From assembly GCA_963597615.1 (NCBI GenBank), contig CAVBQS010000055.1:1-35314 (forward strand): a stretch of 35,314 bases of DNA, given 5' to 3'. This DNA comes from CAKRJP01 sp963597615 (lineage in GTDB: Bacteria > Bacillota > Clostridia > Lachnospirales > Lachnospiraceae). Position 1 is the first letter of the stretch. Each line of letters starts with the position of its first letter. Position numbers and translations under genes: made by a program. This document shows, piece after piece, positions 9,181 through 16,731 of the stretch. Below the pieces are notes generated by a model. It was not told the origin of the DNA. It worked only from the letters and a program-made list of their open reading frames with translations, and did not search any database.

Positions 9181-9642
9181 TTACTTTCTGGTCAGGGTAA
9201 TCTGATCCCCATATTCCCGCTCCGTAAGAGTCATTTCATTTCCATCAATACTGTAGGTAAAGGAAGTCATATAGGACCCTATAGCCGCCTCTAAGGCTTC
9301 CTCTGTAAAGGCTCCATCGGACTCATCGGCCACCTTCTTAAGAGCATCTGTATCTTCCTTAATGGTAAAGATCTTATCTTCTTTATCCAGAGAATAACCC
9401 AACTGGACACTAACCTGCGATTCCTCTGCAAATTCCGAAACCTTCAAGGTAACGGTAGATGCATTCTTAATCACCAGCTCCACATTGGAATCTTCGTCCA
9501 GCCAGGTTCCCTGAATGGGATTTCCTGCCAAGGCTTTCACAAAGAAATAAATGACAATTAATATAATCAAGATAGAGGATACCCCGGTAACAATCCTCCA
9601 TATCTGACTTCTCTTTTCTTCGTTGTCTTTTGCAATAATCAT
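9181..9642 (-). CDS. Small membrane-anchored protein with extracytoplasmic domain, unknown function
   Basis: 153 residues from the ATG at 9642. I prefer this start because a GTG 12 nt upstream falls inside the GAGGGTGAGGG ribosome site. After a short charged cytoplasmic tail there is one membrane helix (about 19-37, ILIILIVIYFFV). The outer domain opens with GNPIQGTWLDEDSNVELVI, the typical first strand of small lipocalin-like or DUF5640-like stress or lipid-binding domains (G-W at the barrel start), and continues with alternating strands to the end. Function is unknown. Its promoter is a full consensus one (9710-9738) and a hairpin follows its stop codon. It sits where other Clostridia often have dxr-rseP upstream of ispG. 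Confidence 0.75.
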   Translation of the reverse strand: MIIAKDNEEKRSQIWRIVTGVSSILIILIVIYFFVKALAGNPIQGTWLDEDSNVELVIKNASTVTLKVSEFAEESQVSVQLGYSLDKEDKIFTIKEDTDALKKVADESDGAFTEEALEAAIGSYMTSFTYSIDGNEMTLTEREYGDQITLTRK

Positions 9643-9709
9643 AAATACCCTCACCCTCTATTCTTTTCCCTAATACTTAGGGGAAACGCCTCCCTGCGTT
9701 ATGAAATTT

Positions 9710-9738
9710 ATTATAATTTACTTGGAAAGTGGTGTCAA
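9710..9738 (-). promoter_or_regulatory. Consensus sigma-A promoter for the 9181-9642 gene
   Basis: On the minus strand TTGACA (9738-9733) and TATAAT (9715-9710) are separated by exactly 17 nt, both boxes perfect. The leader then carries an imperfect inverted repeat (TTTCCC-TAA/TTA-GGGGAAA, about 9666-9686) before the ribosome site. If transcription passes the 9116-9154 hairpin, this promoter could also feed ispG-polC. Confidence 0.88.
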
Positions 9739-9758
9739 CGACAGAGAAAGACTTCCAT

Positions 9759-9992
9759 CTATTCTTCTGTCTCCACCAGCACATAAAAGCCTCGCTCTGT
9801 CTGTTCGATTTTTTTTACAATTCCCTTTTTTGCTTTAATGCGATTGCCTGTGCGGTAAATTCCGGACATGGCCACGGAAGGCTCAATGAGATAAGTGTAC
9901 TGGCCTGTTACGGCGCTTCGCTCACTGATTTCAACTTCCTGGCCTTCCTTAACCAGGCCTTCACGTTCCATTTTAAATCGATCTTGTCTCAT
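9759..9992 (-). CDS. Small conserved-looking protein, probably all-beta, unknown function
   Basis: 77 residues, charged (many Glu, Lys, Arg), no membrane segment and no cysteines. The pattern of short strands separated by Gly (EGQEVEISE, YTYLIEP, GNRIKAKKGIVKKIEQ, GFYVLVETE) resembles a small SH3-like or KOW-like barrel, but I cannot name a family. The ATG at 9992 is the only possible start, since an in-frame TGA lies three codons upstream. AAGGAG is 13 nt away, rather far, and an out-of-frame ATG lies closer to it. The gap to the promoter of the 9181-9642 gene is about 20 bp, so it is a separate or upstream unit. The unusual intergenic region 9993-10554 lies on its 5' side and may contain its control elements. 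Confidence 0.6.
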   Translation of the reverse strand: MRQDRFKMEREGLVKEGQEVEISERSAVTGQYTYLIEPSVAMSGIYRTGNRIKAKKGIVKKIEQTERGFYVLVETEE

Positions 9993-10059
9993 ATAAAATC
10001 ATGTTCTCCTTGTCTAATGTTTTATTCTATGGGTAATCGCAAAAAGGAACGTATTTCAT

Positions 10060-10201
10060 GGATTATTGTGAATAACCGAAAGCAACGAAGACACGCTTGC
10101 GCTCCGTTCCGCACGCAGCGGTACTAAGGGTCTAAAGAACAGCCCCTAAGGACCGGCGTGCTCCAAGGGTCTTCTTTTGCTTTGATTATTCGCGATAATC
10201 C
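10060..10201. repeat. 142-bp imperfect palindromic element with 33-nt arms
   Basis: The left arm (10060-10092, starting GGATTATTGTGAATAA) and the reverse complement of the right arm (10169-10201, starting GGATTATCGCGAATAA) match at about 27 of 33 positions with compensating one-base shifts. Several differences are transitions that would keep G-U pairs if transcribed. The 76-nt middle is GC-rich compared with its surroundings and has no ORF. It could be a MITE-like repeat or a structured RNA. A related half-unit lies at 10465-10520. Confidence 0.6.
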
Positions 10202-10307
10202 AGTATACTTTCTTGTTTTTTGCAATCACCTAGCTGTCATTATTCATTTTACTGTGGATGTATGATTTTGTACAGACTGTGTGGGATCGTCAGGCTGTCG
10301 AAACTCT

Positions 10308-10407
10308 TATGTTTTTCTGTCACATCATGTTTGTTTTTGTGATTTCTTGTCACATCGTTCGTTTTGTTGTGATACCTCGTCACGTCAAATGTTAATATTC
10401 ATCACAT
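10308..10407. promoter_or_regulatory. Array of 30-bp repeats with TGTCAC cores, probable operator
   Basis: TGTCAC or CGTCAC cores begin at 10318, 10348 and 10378, exactly 30 bp apart. The second and third pair with an upstream TGTGA to form inverted repeats TGTGA-N7-TCACA (10338-10354) and TGTGA-N7-TCACG (10368-10384). A fourth, offset TCACA is at 10402. The first two 30-bp units share TGTCACATC and TGTGAT at the same positions. Three-turn spacing would place bound dimers on one face of the helix. The neighbouring Xre-type gene at 10555 is the obvious candidate regulator, by proximity only. Confidence 0.55.
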
Positions 10408-10464
10408 TGCATTAAGATAGGGATGGGTATGTAAAAACCGACAAACTTTGACTAGAGTTTACAT

Positions 10465-10520
10465 AGTAATCAAAGCACCGAAGACCTTTAAAACGCGATG
10501 GTCCTTAGAGGCGGTTTTAC
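10465..10520 (+). repeat. Third copy of the palindromic element's half-unit
   Basis: This stretch follows the same pattern as the reverse complement of the right half of the 10060-10201 element: AATCAAAGCA, then GAAGACC, 13 unlike bases, then GGTCCTTAG and a GGC-GTT block. In both copies GACC and GGTC can pair around a 13-nt loop. It lies between the TGTCAC array and the ribosome site of the Xre-type gene, so it is probably in that gene's leader. An outer inverted repeat (GTAAAAACCG at 10431, CGGTTTTAC at 10512) brackets it. Confidence 0.5.
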
Positions 10521-10554
10521 ATTCCGAATATACTTGATAAAAGGAGACTTTATT

Positions 10555-10968
10555 ATGCAATTTGGTGATAAGATTAAACAACTTCGACTGGCCAAGAATC
10601 TTACTCAATCTGAGCTTGCTGATCAATTGAATGTGGAGCGGTCCACCATTTCCAGTTATGAGACGAAAAATCATCAGCCTAGCCATGATAAGCTGCTTGC
10701 TTTGGCTGATATTTTGGGGGTTTCTGTGGATTTTCTTTTAAATGAGACCTATCCCATTAATTTGGAGGTTCCTTCTGACGTCTCTCTTAAGGGAGATGAA
10801 ATGGAACTTTTGTCAGAATACCGGGCCCTATCAAATACTTCCAAGCAACAGTTAAAGGCTCATGCAAAAGCGCTGAATCTCATGGATTTATATAGCAAGG
10901 GATTACTGAAAATCCTTCCCGCAAAAAAATCCAAAAAATCCAGCACTTCTTTAAAGCATTCTGAATAA
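10555..10968 (+). CDS. Xre-family helix-turn-helix transcriptional regulator
   Basis: 137 residues from the ATG at 10555, chosen because AAGGAG lies 8 nt before it; the frame stays open 19 codons further but without a ribosome site. Residues about 5-60 form a Cro/C1-type HTH: IKQLRLAKNLTQSELADQ, then the recognition part RSTISSYE and LLALADILGVSVDFLL, the classic end of the domain. The rest (60-137) has a helical segment (ELLSEYRALS, QLKAHAKALNLM) that may dimerise, and a Lys/Ser-rich tail. There is no sensor domain, so any ligand is unknown. It is alone on the plus strand, convergent with gatD only 3 bp after its stop. The repeat array 10308-10407 is a likely self-regulatory site. Confidence 0.9.
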   Translation: MQFGDKIKQLRLAKNLTQSELADQLNVERSTISSYETKNHQPSHDKLLALADILGVSVDFLLNETYPINLEVPSDVSLKGDEMELLSEYRALSNTSKQQLKAHAKALNLMDLYSKGLLKILPAKKSKKSSTSLKHSE

Positions 10969-10971
10969 TTT

Positions 10972-11706
10972 TTATTTTACAAATCTGTGATAGATATAGT
11001 CGTTGGCTTCCTGCTCCTTACTATCATCTAACTTTGAAAGTTCTATCTTTTCTCCGTATTTTCTTTCTAATGCTTTGGAGATTAAATAATCGCAAATCTG
11101 AGGATTCTTTGGAAGCAAGGGTCCGTGAAGATAGGTGCCTATAACATTTTTATATAGGACTCCTTCGTATCCACTTTCTCCATCATTTCCCGCTCCGTAA
11201 AGCACCTTTCCAAAAGGCTTATTCCCATTTAGATAGGTTCTTCCCCCATGATTTTCAAATCCTACCACAGGCATGGTTGCAATCTCGCTTTTAAGAACGA
11301 TATTATCGATTAAACGGCCTTCCCCCTGCTCTGTATAAATATCCACAAGACTTAAGCCCTGGATCATTTCTTTTTCTGTCTTATAATAATTTCCTAGAAG
11401 CTGATAACCTCCGCATACTGCAATCACTACTCCAAAATCTTCTACATACTCTTTGAATTCTTTTTGAATTTCTAAAAGGTTCTTGCAGACAATGGCCTGT
11501 TCCCTGTCTGATCCCCCTCCTAAGAGCACAATATCCAATTTTGAAAAATCAATGCTATCTCCTGTGTTAAATTCTATAGTCTTTGCGCCGATTCCACGCC
11601 AGTGACAGCGTTTTTCCATACAGGCAATGTTTCCACGGTCCCCATAAAGGTTCAAAAGATCCGGATAAAGATGCCCGATGGTAATACTCATATCTTCGAT
11701 TTTCAT
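10972..11706 (-). CDS. gatD: Lipid II isoglutaminyl synthase, glutaminase subunit GatD
   Basis: 244 residues, a class I (triad) glutamine amidotransferase of the CobB/CobQ-like type. The nucleophile is C98 in VIAVCGGYQLLG and the catalytic histidine H194 in GTYLHGPLLPKNP. The N-terminal IGHLYPDLLNLYGDRGN is the usual GatD signature. GatD hydrolyses glutamine and passes ammonia to MurT, which amidates the D-glutamate of lipid II, as in staphylococci and streptococci; this aids cross-linking and lysozyme resistance. Its ATG overlaps the end of murT by 4 bp, so the subunits are translationally coupled. No terminator separates it from the convergent regulator gene. Confidence 0.95.
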   Translation of the reverse strand: MKIEDMSITIGHLYPDLLNLYGDRGNIACMEKRCHWRGIGAKTIEFNTGDSIDFSKLDIVLLGGGSDREQAIVCKNLLEIQKEFKEYVEDFGVVIAVCGGYQLLGNYYKTEKEMIQGLSLVDIYTEQGEGRLIDNIVLKSEIATMPVVGFENHGGRTYLNGNKPFGKVLYGAGNDGESGYEGVLYKNVIGTYLHGPLLPKNPQICDYLISKALERKYGEKIELSKLDDSKEQEANDYIYHRFVK

Positions 11707-13049
11707 TTGGCCTCTCCCTCCAATTTCTTAAGAACATTTCTGGTGCTAAATAAGGCAGTATAATTCACTAATACGTATAGATTTCCGCAGCCATTTTCTA
11801 CCCGTTCTACAATGGCTTTTTCCACATTTGCTTCTAATTTTGAAGGAATATCCACATATTTTAGGCGAAGTCGCATATCTTGACAACGAATGCCGCTGAC
11901 AGTGATAGAATTCACGCTGCGTTCTGCAAATCGATCAAAATCCACATCCCACAGCCAGGAAATATCTGTTCCATCTTGATCATTATCATTAATCAGGATA
12001 ATAATGTCCTTTAATTTTTCATCTTGCATTACTGCGGAAATATTCTGATTAAATCCTGCAGGATTCTTTGCAAGATTTAAAACAATCTTGGTGTCCTTTA
12101 TCTGGAAGGATTCCATACGGCCATTTTCCGGATTAAAATTGGCCAGCATTTTATTAAAATGGGCAGGCTTGATGCCTCCGGTACAAAGGGCCGCATAGGC
12201 TGCCAAGATATTATAAACATTATAAAATCCCTTATAATTAGCCTGAATGCGATGGCCATCTACCGTGAATGCCAAAGAATCTCCCACTTCAACATCCCTT
12301 GCATCAAAATCAATCTTAGGCCTTGCAAAGTCACAGGATGTGCAAGCATAATCCCCTAGTTGACTGTAATGATAGAACCTGTACTTAAGAAGGGCCCCGC
12401 ATTTCTTACAAAACCGTCCCTCTCTAATTTCATGGGAGTCTTCATTGTCTATTACTTTCTCGCTAATTCCATAGGTAGCATAAGGATTTCCACTGTCCAT
12501 AGCAAGATAAGCAGACAAGGCATCATCTCCGTTTACAATTACCTTCATCTTTGGAGCAGTCTGCATCACCTCTTTTAGAAGGTCCATGGTAATATCAATC
12601 TCCCCGTAGCGGTCTAACTGATCTCTGAACAGATTGGTTAAGACCATATAATCTGGTTTAAAGTGAGGAAATACTCTCCTGGTGGAAGCCTCGTCAATCT
12701 CAATACTGGCATAATCCGCATTAAGATTGCCTGTCCAGCTTGCTCCCAAGACAAAGGCTGCAGCTACTCCATTTAACATATTGGACCCGGTATGATTGCA
12801 GATTACCTTGTTACCCTCTGCTTCTAGGGCCGCGCACAACATATTGTTGGTGGTAGTTTTTCCATTGGTTCCACAGACAATAAAAATATCCTTCTTCACC
12901 TGGCCTGCCAGATCTGAAAGTATTCTTGGATGGATTTTAAGGGCAATCTTTCCAGCCCAGGTAACACCCTGCCTATGGAAAATATGTACGCTGACTTTTT
13001 CAGCCATCTTTGCTGCCCAAACAGCTAACATTCTACGAATATTTATCAT
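11703..13049 (-). CDS. murT: Lipid II isoglutaminyl synthase, Mur ligase-like subunit MurT
   Basis: 448 residues. Mur ligase central domain with ATP loop CGTNGKTTT (59-67) and a C-terminal DUF1727 domain (about 300-440). The insert typical of MurT is present: a four-cysteine zinc ribbon (C214, C217, C236, C239). MurT activates the glutamate carboxylate of lipid II with ATP, and GatD supplies ammonia. Only AAAGG is seen as a ribosome site, 11 nt before the ATG, so the start is a little uncertain (a second Met at codon 7 lacks a site too). A good promoter lies about 50 bp upstream (13098-13126). Confidence 0.95.
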   Translation of the reverse strand: MINIRRMLAVWAAKMAEKVSVHIFHRQGVTWAGKIALKIHPRILSDLAGQVKKDIFIVCGTNGKTTTNNMLCAALEAEGNKVICNHTGSNMLNGVAAAFVLGASWTGNLNADYASIEIDEASTRRVFPHFKPDYMVLTNLFRDQLDRYGEIDITMDLLKEVMQTAPKMKVIVNGDDALSAYLAMDSGNPYATYGISEKVIDNEDSHEIREGRFCKKCGALLKYRFYHYSQLGDYACTSCDFARPKIDFDARDVEVGDSLAFTVDGHRIQANYKGFYNVYNILAAYAALCTGGIKPAHFNKMLANFNPENGRMESFQIKDTKIVLNLAKNPAGFNQNISAVMQDEKLKDIIILINDNDQDGTDISWLWDVDFDRFAERSVNSITVSGIRCQDMRLRLKYVDIPSKLEANVEKAIVERVENGCGNLYVLVNYTALFSTRNVLKKLEGEAK

Positions 13050-13097
13050 ATGAACTATACCTTTACTTTTCCTTTAGTCATTTGCCTTTTGACTCCT

Positions 13098-13126
13098 ATC
13101 ATACCGAAAAAAGGAAGCTATCGCAA
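13098..13126 (-). promoter_or_regulatory. Promoter for murT-gatD
   Basis: On the minus strand TTGCGA (13126-13121) and TATGAT (13103-13098) are separated by exactly 17 nt. The -35 box falls in the loop of a small hairpin (AAGCT/AGCTT). It lies about 50 bp before the murT start, and no other gene could use it. Confidence 0.7.
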
Positions 13127-13301
13127 GCTTGGAAGCTCCAAAAAAACTTATAAGTCTTTTTGACGAAAATCCCCTGTCAATTTCGTATATTTTTTAACAA
13201 AAACCTATTTACAAATAGAAGTCAGGCTGATAGAATAAGGTTCGTAAGTTAGACAATATTTTAACAAAAATATGTTCATAACTTTTTTCAAACCCCTTTT
13301 C

Positions 13302-13336
13302 AACCGCCGGGTTGCTTATTAAGTAGCCTGACGGTT
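13302..13336 (+). other. Orphan hairpin in the 380-bp gap between murT and hisC
   Basis: An imperfect stem of about 16 bp (AACCG at 13302-13306, CGGTT at 13332-13336, loop near 13318) is followed on the plus strand by TCTCTCTTTTT, like a terminator, but no plus-strand gene precedes it. The rest of the gap (13050-13429) is AT-rich with small palindromes: TTGAC/GTCAA (13160-13180) and CTATTTACAAATAG (13205-13218). No protein gene is seen. A short plus-strand RNA, or a relic terminator, would fit. Confidence 0.45.
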
Positions 13337-13385
13337 TCTCTCTTTTTATGAGATCACTTTCATAGTTTACTATTTAAAAAGTTTA

Positions 13386-13416
13386 AAAAGACCTTGATGG
13401 AATCCTTCAAGGCCTT
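13386..13416 (-). terminator. Terminator after hisC
   Basis: On the minus strand GGCCTTGA pairs with TCAAGGTC (one G-U) around a 9-nt loop, followed by TTTTTAAACTTTTT. It lies 14 bp after the hisC stop codon and closes the DUF2156-aminotransferase-hisC transcript. Confidence 0.85.
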
Positions 13417-13429
13417 TTTTATTTTCTAT

Positions 13430-14488
13430 TTAATCTTGATTCATATATGTTCGAAGGAAGGCAAATAAGCTTTCCATCTCTTCTCTGGTTCCTATGGTGA
13501 CACGAAGGTACTGTTCAATTCTCTCGCTTCCCCAGAATCGCACATAGATACCTTTCTCCTTTAAGGCCTCAAAAAGCTCCTTGGCATCATACTTAGGATG
13601 GGAAACAAAAATGAAATTGGCCTGAGAGTCTGGGAAGACAAAACCCAACTTTCTAAATTCCTCTTTGCTCCACTCTCTGGTCTCTACTATTTTTTCAAGA
13701 GTCTCCTCAAAATAGGCCTTATCTTTCACCGCCTGGGCTCCTGCAACTAAGGCAGTCTGGTTCATGGTATAAGAGTTAAAGGAATATTTTGCATCGTTTA
13801 AGTATTTAATCAAAGTAGGGTTACTGATGGCGTAGCCAATACGCATTCCTGCCATAGACCTTGCCTTGGAGAAGGTCTGTACTACGATCAAATTATCATA
13901 TTTATCAATTAATTCCAAGGCTGAAGCTCCTGCAAAATCCACATAAGCCTCATCTACAATAACGATCACATCTTGGTTATGGGCAATAATGTCCTCCACA
14001 TCCTGAAGGTCTTGATAAATGGCTGTTGGTGCATTGGGATTTGGGAAAATCACTCCGCCATTTTCTTTATAGTAGTCTTCTTTTACGATTTTAAAATCAT
14101 CATCTAACTTCTGGCATTCATAGGGAATTCGATAAAGCTCTGCCCAGACTTTGTAAAAAGAATAAGTAATATCCGGGAAGAAAATAGGCTTGTCTCCGTT
14201 AAAAAATGTCAGAAAGCACATGGATAGTACATCATCAGATCCTACTCCCACAAAAACCTGGTCCGGCTTTACCTTGTAAAACTCTGCTAACTCATCCACT
14301 AAAACCTTGGCTGTAGGATCAGGATACAAACGCATGCGGTCCACATCCATCCCCTCTAAGGCTGCCTTCACCCCCGGTGCCGGAGGATAGGGATTCTCAT
14401 TGGTATTTAATTTAATCACCTTCTGCTGAGGCTGCTCCCCAGGCACGTAAGGCTCTACTTTTCGAATATTTTTCTCAAAGGGTCTCAT
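13430..14488 (-). CDS. hisC: Histidinol-phosphate aminotransferase family (class I/II PLP enzyme)
   Basis: 352 residues, normal HisC length. LNTNENPYPPAPGV near the N-terminus, NPNAPTA (about 149-155) and the PLP lysine in QTFSKARSMAGMRIGYA are the family signatures. It transfers the amino group between glutamate and imidazole-acetol phosphate in histidine synthesis. No other his gene lies nearby; such stand-alone copies can also act on aromatic keto acids, so the substrate is inferred. AGGAGAAG precedes the ATG. It follows another aminotransferase after a 12-bp gap and is the last gene of its transcript. Confidence 0.88.
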   Translation of the reverse strand: MRPFEKNIRKVEPYVPGEQPQQKVIKLNTNENPYPPAPGVKAALEGMDVDRMRLYPDPTAKVLVDELAEFYKVKPDQVFVGVGSDDVLSMCFLTFFNGDKPIFFPDITYSFYKVWAELYRIPYECQKLDDDFKIVKEDYYKENGGVIFPNPNAPTAIYQDLQDVEDIIAHNQDVIVIVDEAYVDFAGASALELIDKYDNLIVVQTFSKARSMAGMRIGYAISNPTLIKYLNDAKYSFNSYTMNQTALVAGAQAVKDKAYFEETLEKIVETREWSKEEFRKLGFVFPDSQANFIFVSHPKYDAKELFEALKEKGIYVRFWGSERIEQYLRVTIGTREEMESLFAFLRTYMNQD

Positions 14489-14500
14489 GTCTTTCTTCTC

Positions 14501-15688
14501 CTATTGGTACTCTGCTGCCAGTTCTTTAAATTTTGGCAAAGAATTTACGATAGTTTCATAGGATACGCAGTAGGCAATTCTAACATATCCCGGGCAAGCA
14601 AAGGAGCTGCCTGGCACTAACAAAAGATTATACTTCTTTGCCACACTACAAAACTCCTTCTCATCCTGGATTGGAGCCTTCATAAATAAGTAAAAAGCTC
14701 CCTCTGGTTTGATACACTCAAATCCACAATCCAACAGTCCCTGATACAAAGTTTCCCTGTTGCGATCATAGTAGGAAATATCGGTCTTTGCATCCAAACA
14801 TCTTGCTATCAGCTTTTGTTGAAGAGTTGGAGCATTTACAAAACCTAAGATACGATTCGCCACGTTGGCTGCCTGGAGTACTATTTCACTGTCTTTTACT
14901 TCATCAGGAATTACCAGATAACCGATTCGCTCTCCTGGAAGAGACAGGGACTTACTGAAGGAATATCCTACGATGGTATTATTATAATACTTTGTTAAAT
15001 AGGGAACTTCCACATCTCCATATACCAACTCCCGGTAGGGTTCATCAGAAATTAGATAAATTTCTGTTCCAAATTCTTCCTGCTTCTTCTCCATAATAGC
15101 TGCAAGAGCCTTTATGGTTTCTTCTGAATAAACCACTCCGGTAGGATTGTTTGGTGTATTCACAATGACTGCCTTGGTTTTTGCAGTAATCTTCTCCTCA
15201 AACTCATCTAACTTTGGCTGGAAGTTTTCAAGATTTGGAGAAATCTCCACCAATTCCCCATCAAAATTGTTGGTGTAGGAACGATACTCCCCAAAGTAAG
15301 GAGCAAAGGCAATGACTTGGTCCCCAGGATTCAGGAGAGTCTTTAAAATAACGTTTAGGCCTCCGGCAGCTCCAACAGTCATAATAATATTCTTTCCCTC
15401 AAAAGAGGTTCCAAAGCGCTGATTCAAAGATTTAGCAACTGCCTCTCTAACATCAGCATATCCACTGTTGGAATTGGTATATCCGTGAAGTTCCAGCGGG
15501 TCCATGTTCTCCACCAAGTCTAAGAGGGCTTCCTTCACCTCATTAGGAGCCGGAACATTGGGATTTCCCAAACTAAAATCAAAGACATTCTCCGGTCCAT
15601 AGATGGCAGCCAAACGGGTCCCCTCCTCGAACATTGCTCGAATGGCGGAACTATTTGCCACCATATTTTTCATCTTATCCGCTATCAT
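14501..15688 (-). CDS. Pyridoxal-phosphate aminotransferase, class I/II (aspartate/aromatic type)
   Basis: 395 residues, fold type I. The family signatures are DFSLGNPNVPAP near the N-terminus, the glycine-rich VGAAGGLNVILKTLL (PLP phosphate site), NTPNNPTGVVYS, SDEPYRELVY and the PLP lysine in YSFSKSLSLPGERIGY. This belongs to the group usually annotated as pyridoxal phosphate-dependent aminotransferase in Clostridia, with aspartate, alanine or aromatic amino acids as likely donors; the exact substrate cannot be read from the sequence. AAGGA is 8 nt before the ATG. It is co-transcribed with hisC (12-bp gap) and the DUF2156 gene (27-bp gap). Confidence 0.9.
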   Translation of the reverse strand: MIADKMKNMVANSSAIRAMFEEGTRLAAIYGPENVFDFSLGNPNVPAPNEVKEALLDLVENMDPLELHGYTNSNSGYADVREAVAKSLNQRFGTSFEGKNIIMTVGAAGGLNVILKTLLNPGDQVIAFAPYFGEYRSYTNNFDGELVEISPNLENFQPKLDEFEEKITAKTKAVIVNTPNNPTGVVYSEETIKALAAIMEKKQEEFGTEIYLISDEPYRELVYGDVEVPYLTKYYNNTIVGYSFSKSLSLPGERIGYLVIPDEVKDSEIVLQAANVANRILGFVNAPTLQQKLIARCLDAKTDISYYDRNRETLYQGLLDCGFECIKPEGAFYLFMKAPIQDEKEFCSVAKKYNLLLVPGSSFACPGYVRIAYCVSYETIVNSLPKFKELAAEYQ

Positions 15689-15715
15689 TTATCATTCCTT
15701 CTTTCTATATAGCTT

Positions 15716-16621
15716 TTATAAGTTCTTTTCTGTAGCAACTCCTTTTTGCACCAGAAAGGCCGGACGATAGGACATCTTGGCCTGTCTTAGTCCTTCTAGG
15801 CCTGTATCCTCCTCTCGGTTTACATATTGATAATCCATGCAGGCATGCTCTACAAATTGCTGATTAATCATAGTATATGCCCCTTCAATTTCTGTCAGAG
15901 CCTTCTCAAAGTGTACCACAAAAGTATCGGAACACAAAGCCTCTCCAAAAGTAAATGCCACAACTTTTCCATCTACTCTTAAAACTCCCCCTACTAGCTT
16001 TAATTCTTCAAACAGCCTTAGGCCATTTTGCAGGACACAAAGTTCATCTCTCTTTTCCTGATCCTCATCCCCGTCATTTTCTGCCCGCCATTTAAATTGC
16101 ATCTGAAAGCAGTCTTCGATATTCTCTTTTGACATAGGCTCATAGGTCCAGCGGTTTTCATATAATTTTTTAAATTTATTAATATGGTTTCGCTTGCCAT
16201 GAAGCTTCTTTCCAGACAAAGTGGCCAGTTTCTCGGCTTCATAAACATAATCTGCATCATCCCTATCGTATTCCACTTGAAATTTTCCCGGGTAGAAACT
16301 TTCTAGTTGTTCAAAGTGTTCCTCTGTCACGAAAAAACTAAGGGGAAGCTCTTTTTCTTTACTATATGTAAGCAAAGTATCTATGGCTTTTTTTACCGCA
16401 TCCGGCTCCCCCGCCGGATAGGCCAAGGCTAACTTTCCCTCTATCTGGCTTTTAATCACCAGGGCACCTTCCACCAAGGCCCAAGCAACTGGGTAGCGTC
16501 TGGACCAAAGGAAAATATTTGCGAAAGTCCTTTCGCAGCTTCTACCAGGATATTTATCAAAATAGGGTTGAATTAAATCCTTATCTTCCAATTCTATCTT
16601 CTTAAAATCTATCTCCATCAT
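15716..16621 (-). CDS. DUF2156 (GNAT-fold) protein
   Basis: 301 residues. The protein opens with FKKIELEDKDLIQPYFDKYP and CERTFANIFLW, typical of DUF2156 proteins, which consist of two GNAT acyltransferase-like halves. The second half contains GKKLHGKRNHINKFKKLY, RVDGKVVAFTFGE and a C-terminal YQYVNREEDTGLEGLRQAK, the usual motif of the family. Related domains transfer aminoacyl groups from tRNA to phosphatidylglycerol (MprF) or to peptides; this soluble form lacks a membrane part and its substrate is unknown. Two ATGs stand in a row at the start; either could be used. Confidence 0.85.
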   Translation of the reverse strand: MMEIDFKKIELEDKDLIQPYFDKYPGRSCERTFANIFLWSRRYPVAWALVEGALVIKSQIEGKLALAYPAGEPDAVKKAIDTLLTYSKEKELPLSFFVTEEHFEQLESFYPGKFQVEYDRDDADYVYEAEKLATLSGKKLHGKRNHINKFKKLYENRWTYEPMSKENIEDCFQMQFKWRAENDGDEDQEKRDELCVLQNGLRLFEELKLVGGVLRVDGKVVAFTFGEALCSDTFVVHFEKALTEIEGAYTMINQQFVEHACMDYQYVNREEDTGLEGLRQAKMSYRPAFLVQKGVATEKNL

Positions 16622-16686
16622 ATCTAACTTCTTTCTATTATCCCCTTAAAAATGATCACTCATCAAATTTTTCTCTTATAAAGCAA

Positions 16687-16720
16687 AAGATGAACCAAGA
16701 CCCCAGGCTCGATTCATCTT
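16687..16720 (-). terminator. Terminator after prfA
   Basis: AAGATGAA (16687-16694) and TTCATCTT (16713-16720) form the base of a stem that extends through CGAG/CTTG with G-U pairs to about 13 bp. On the minus strand it is followed by TTGCTTTATAAG, a loose U-tract. It lies 11 bp after the prfA stop codon. Confidence 0.75.
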
Positions 16721-16731
16721 TCCTATAAACA

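Noticed and set aside
9729..10127. Plus-strand ORF of 132 codons over the 9759-9992 gene
   Set aside because: No ribosome site, composition like a reverse-strand shadow, and it runs through the palindromic element.
10060..10201. 6S RNA gene
   Set aside because: Size and long paired arms are similar, but I see no clear promoter, terminator or the typical central bubble sequence, so it is left as an unassigned palindromic element.
10308..10407. CRISPR array in the 30-bp repeats
   Set aside because: Only three degenerate units with no separate spacers, and no cas genes in the window; an operator array fits better.
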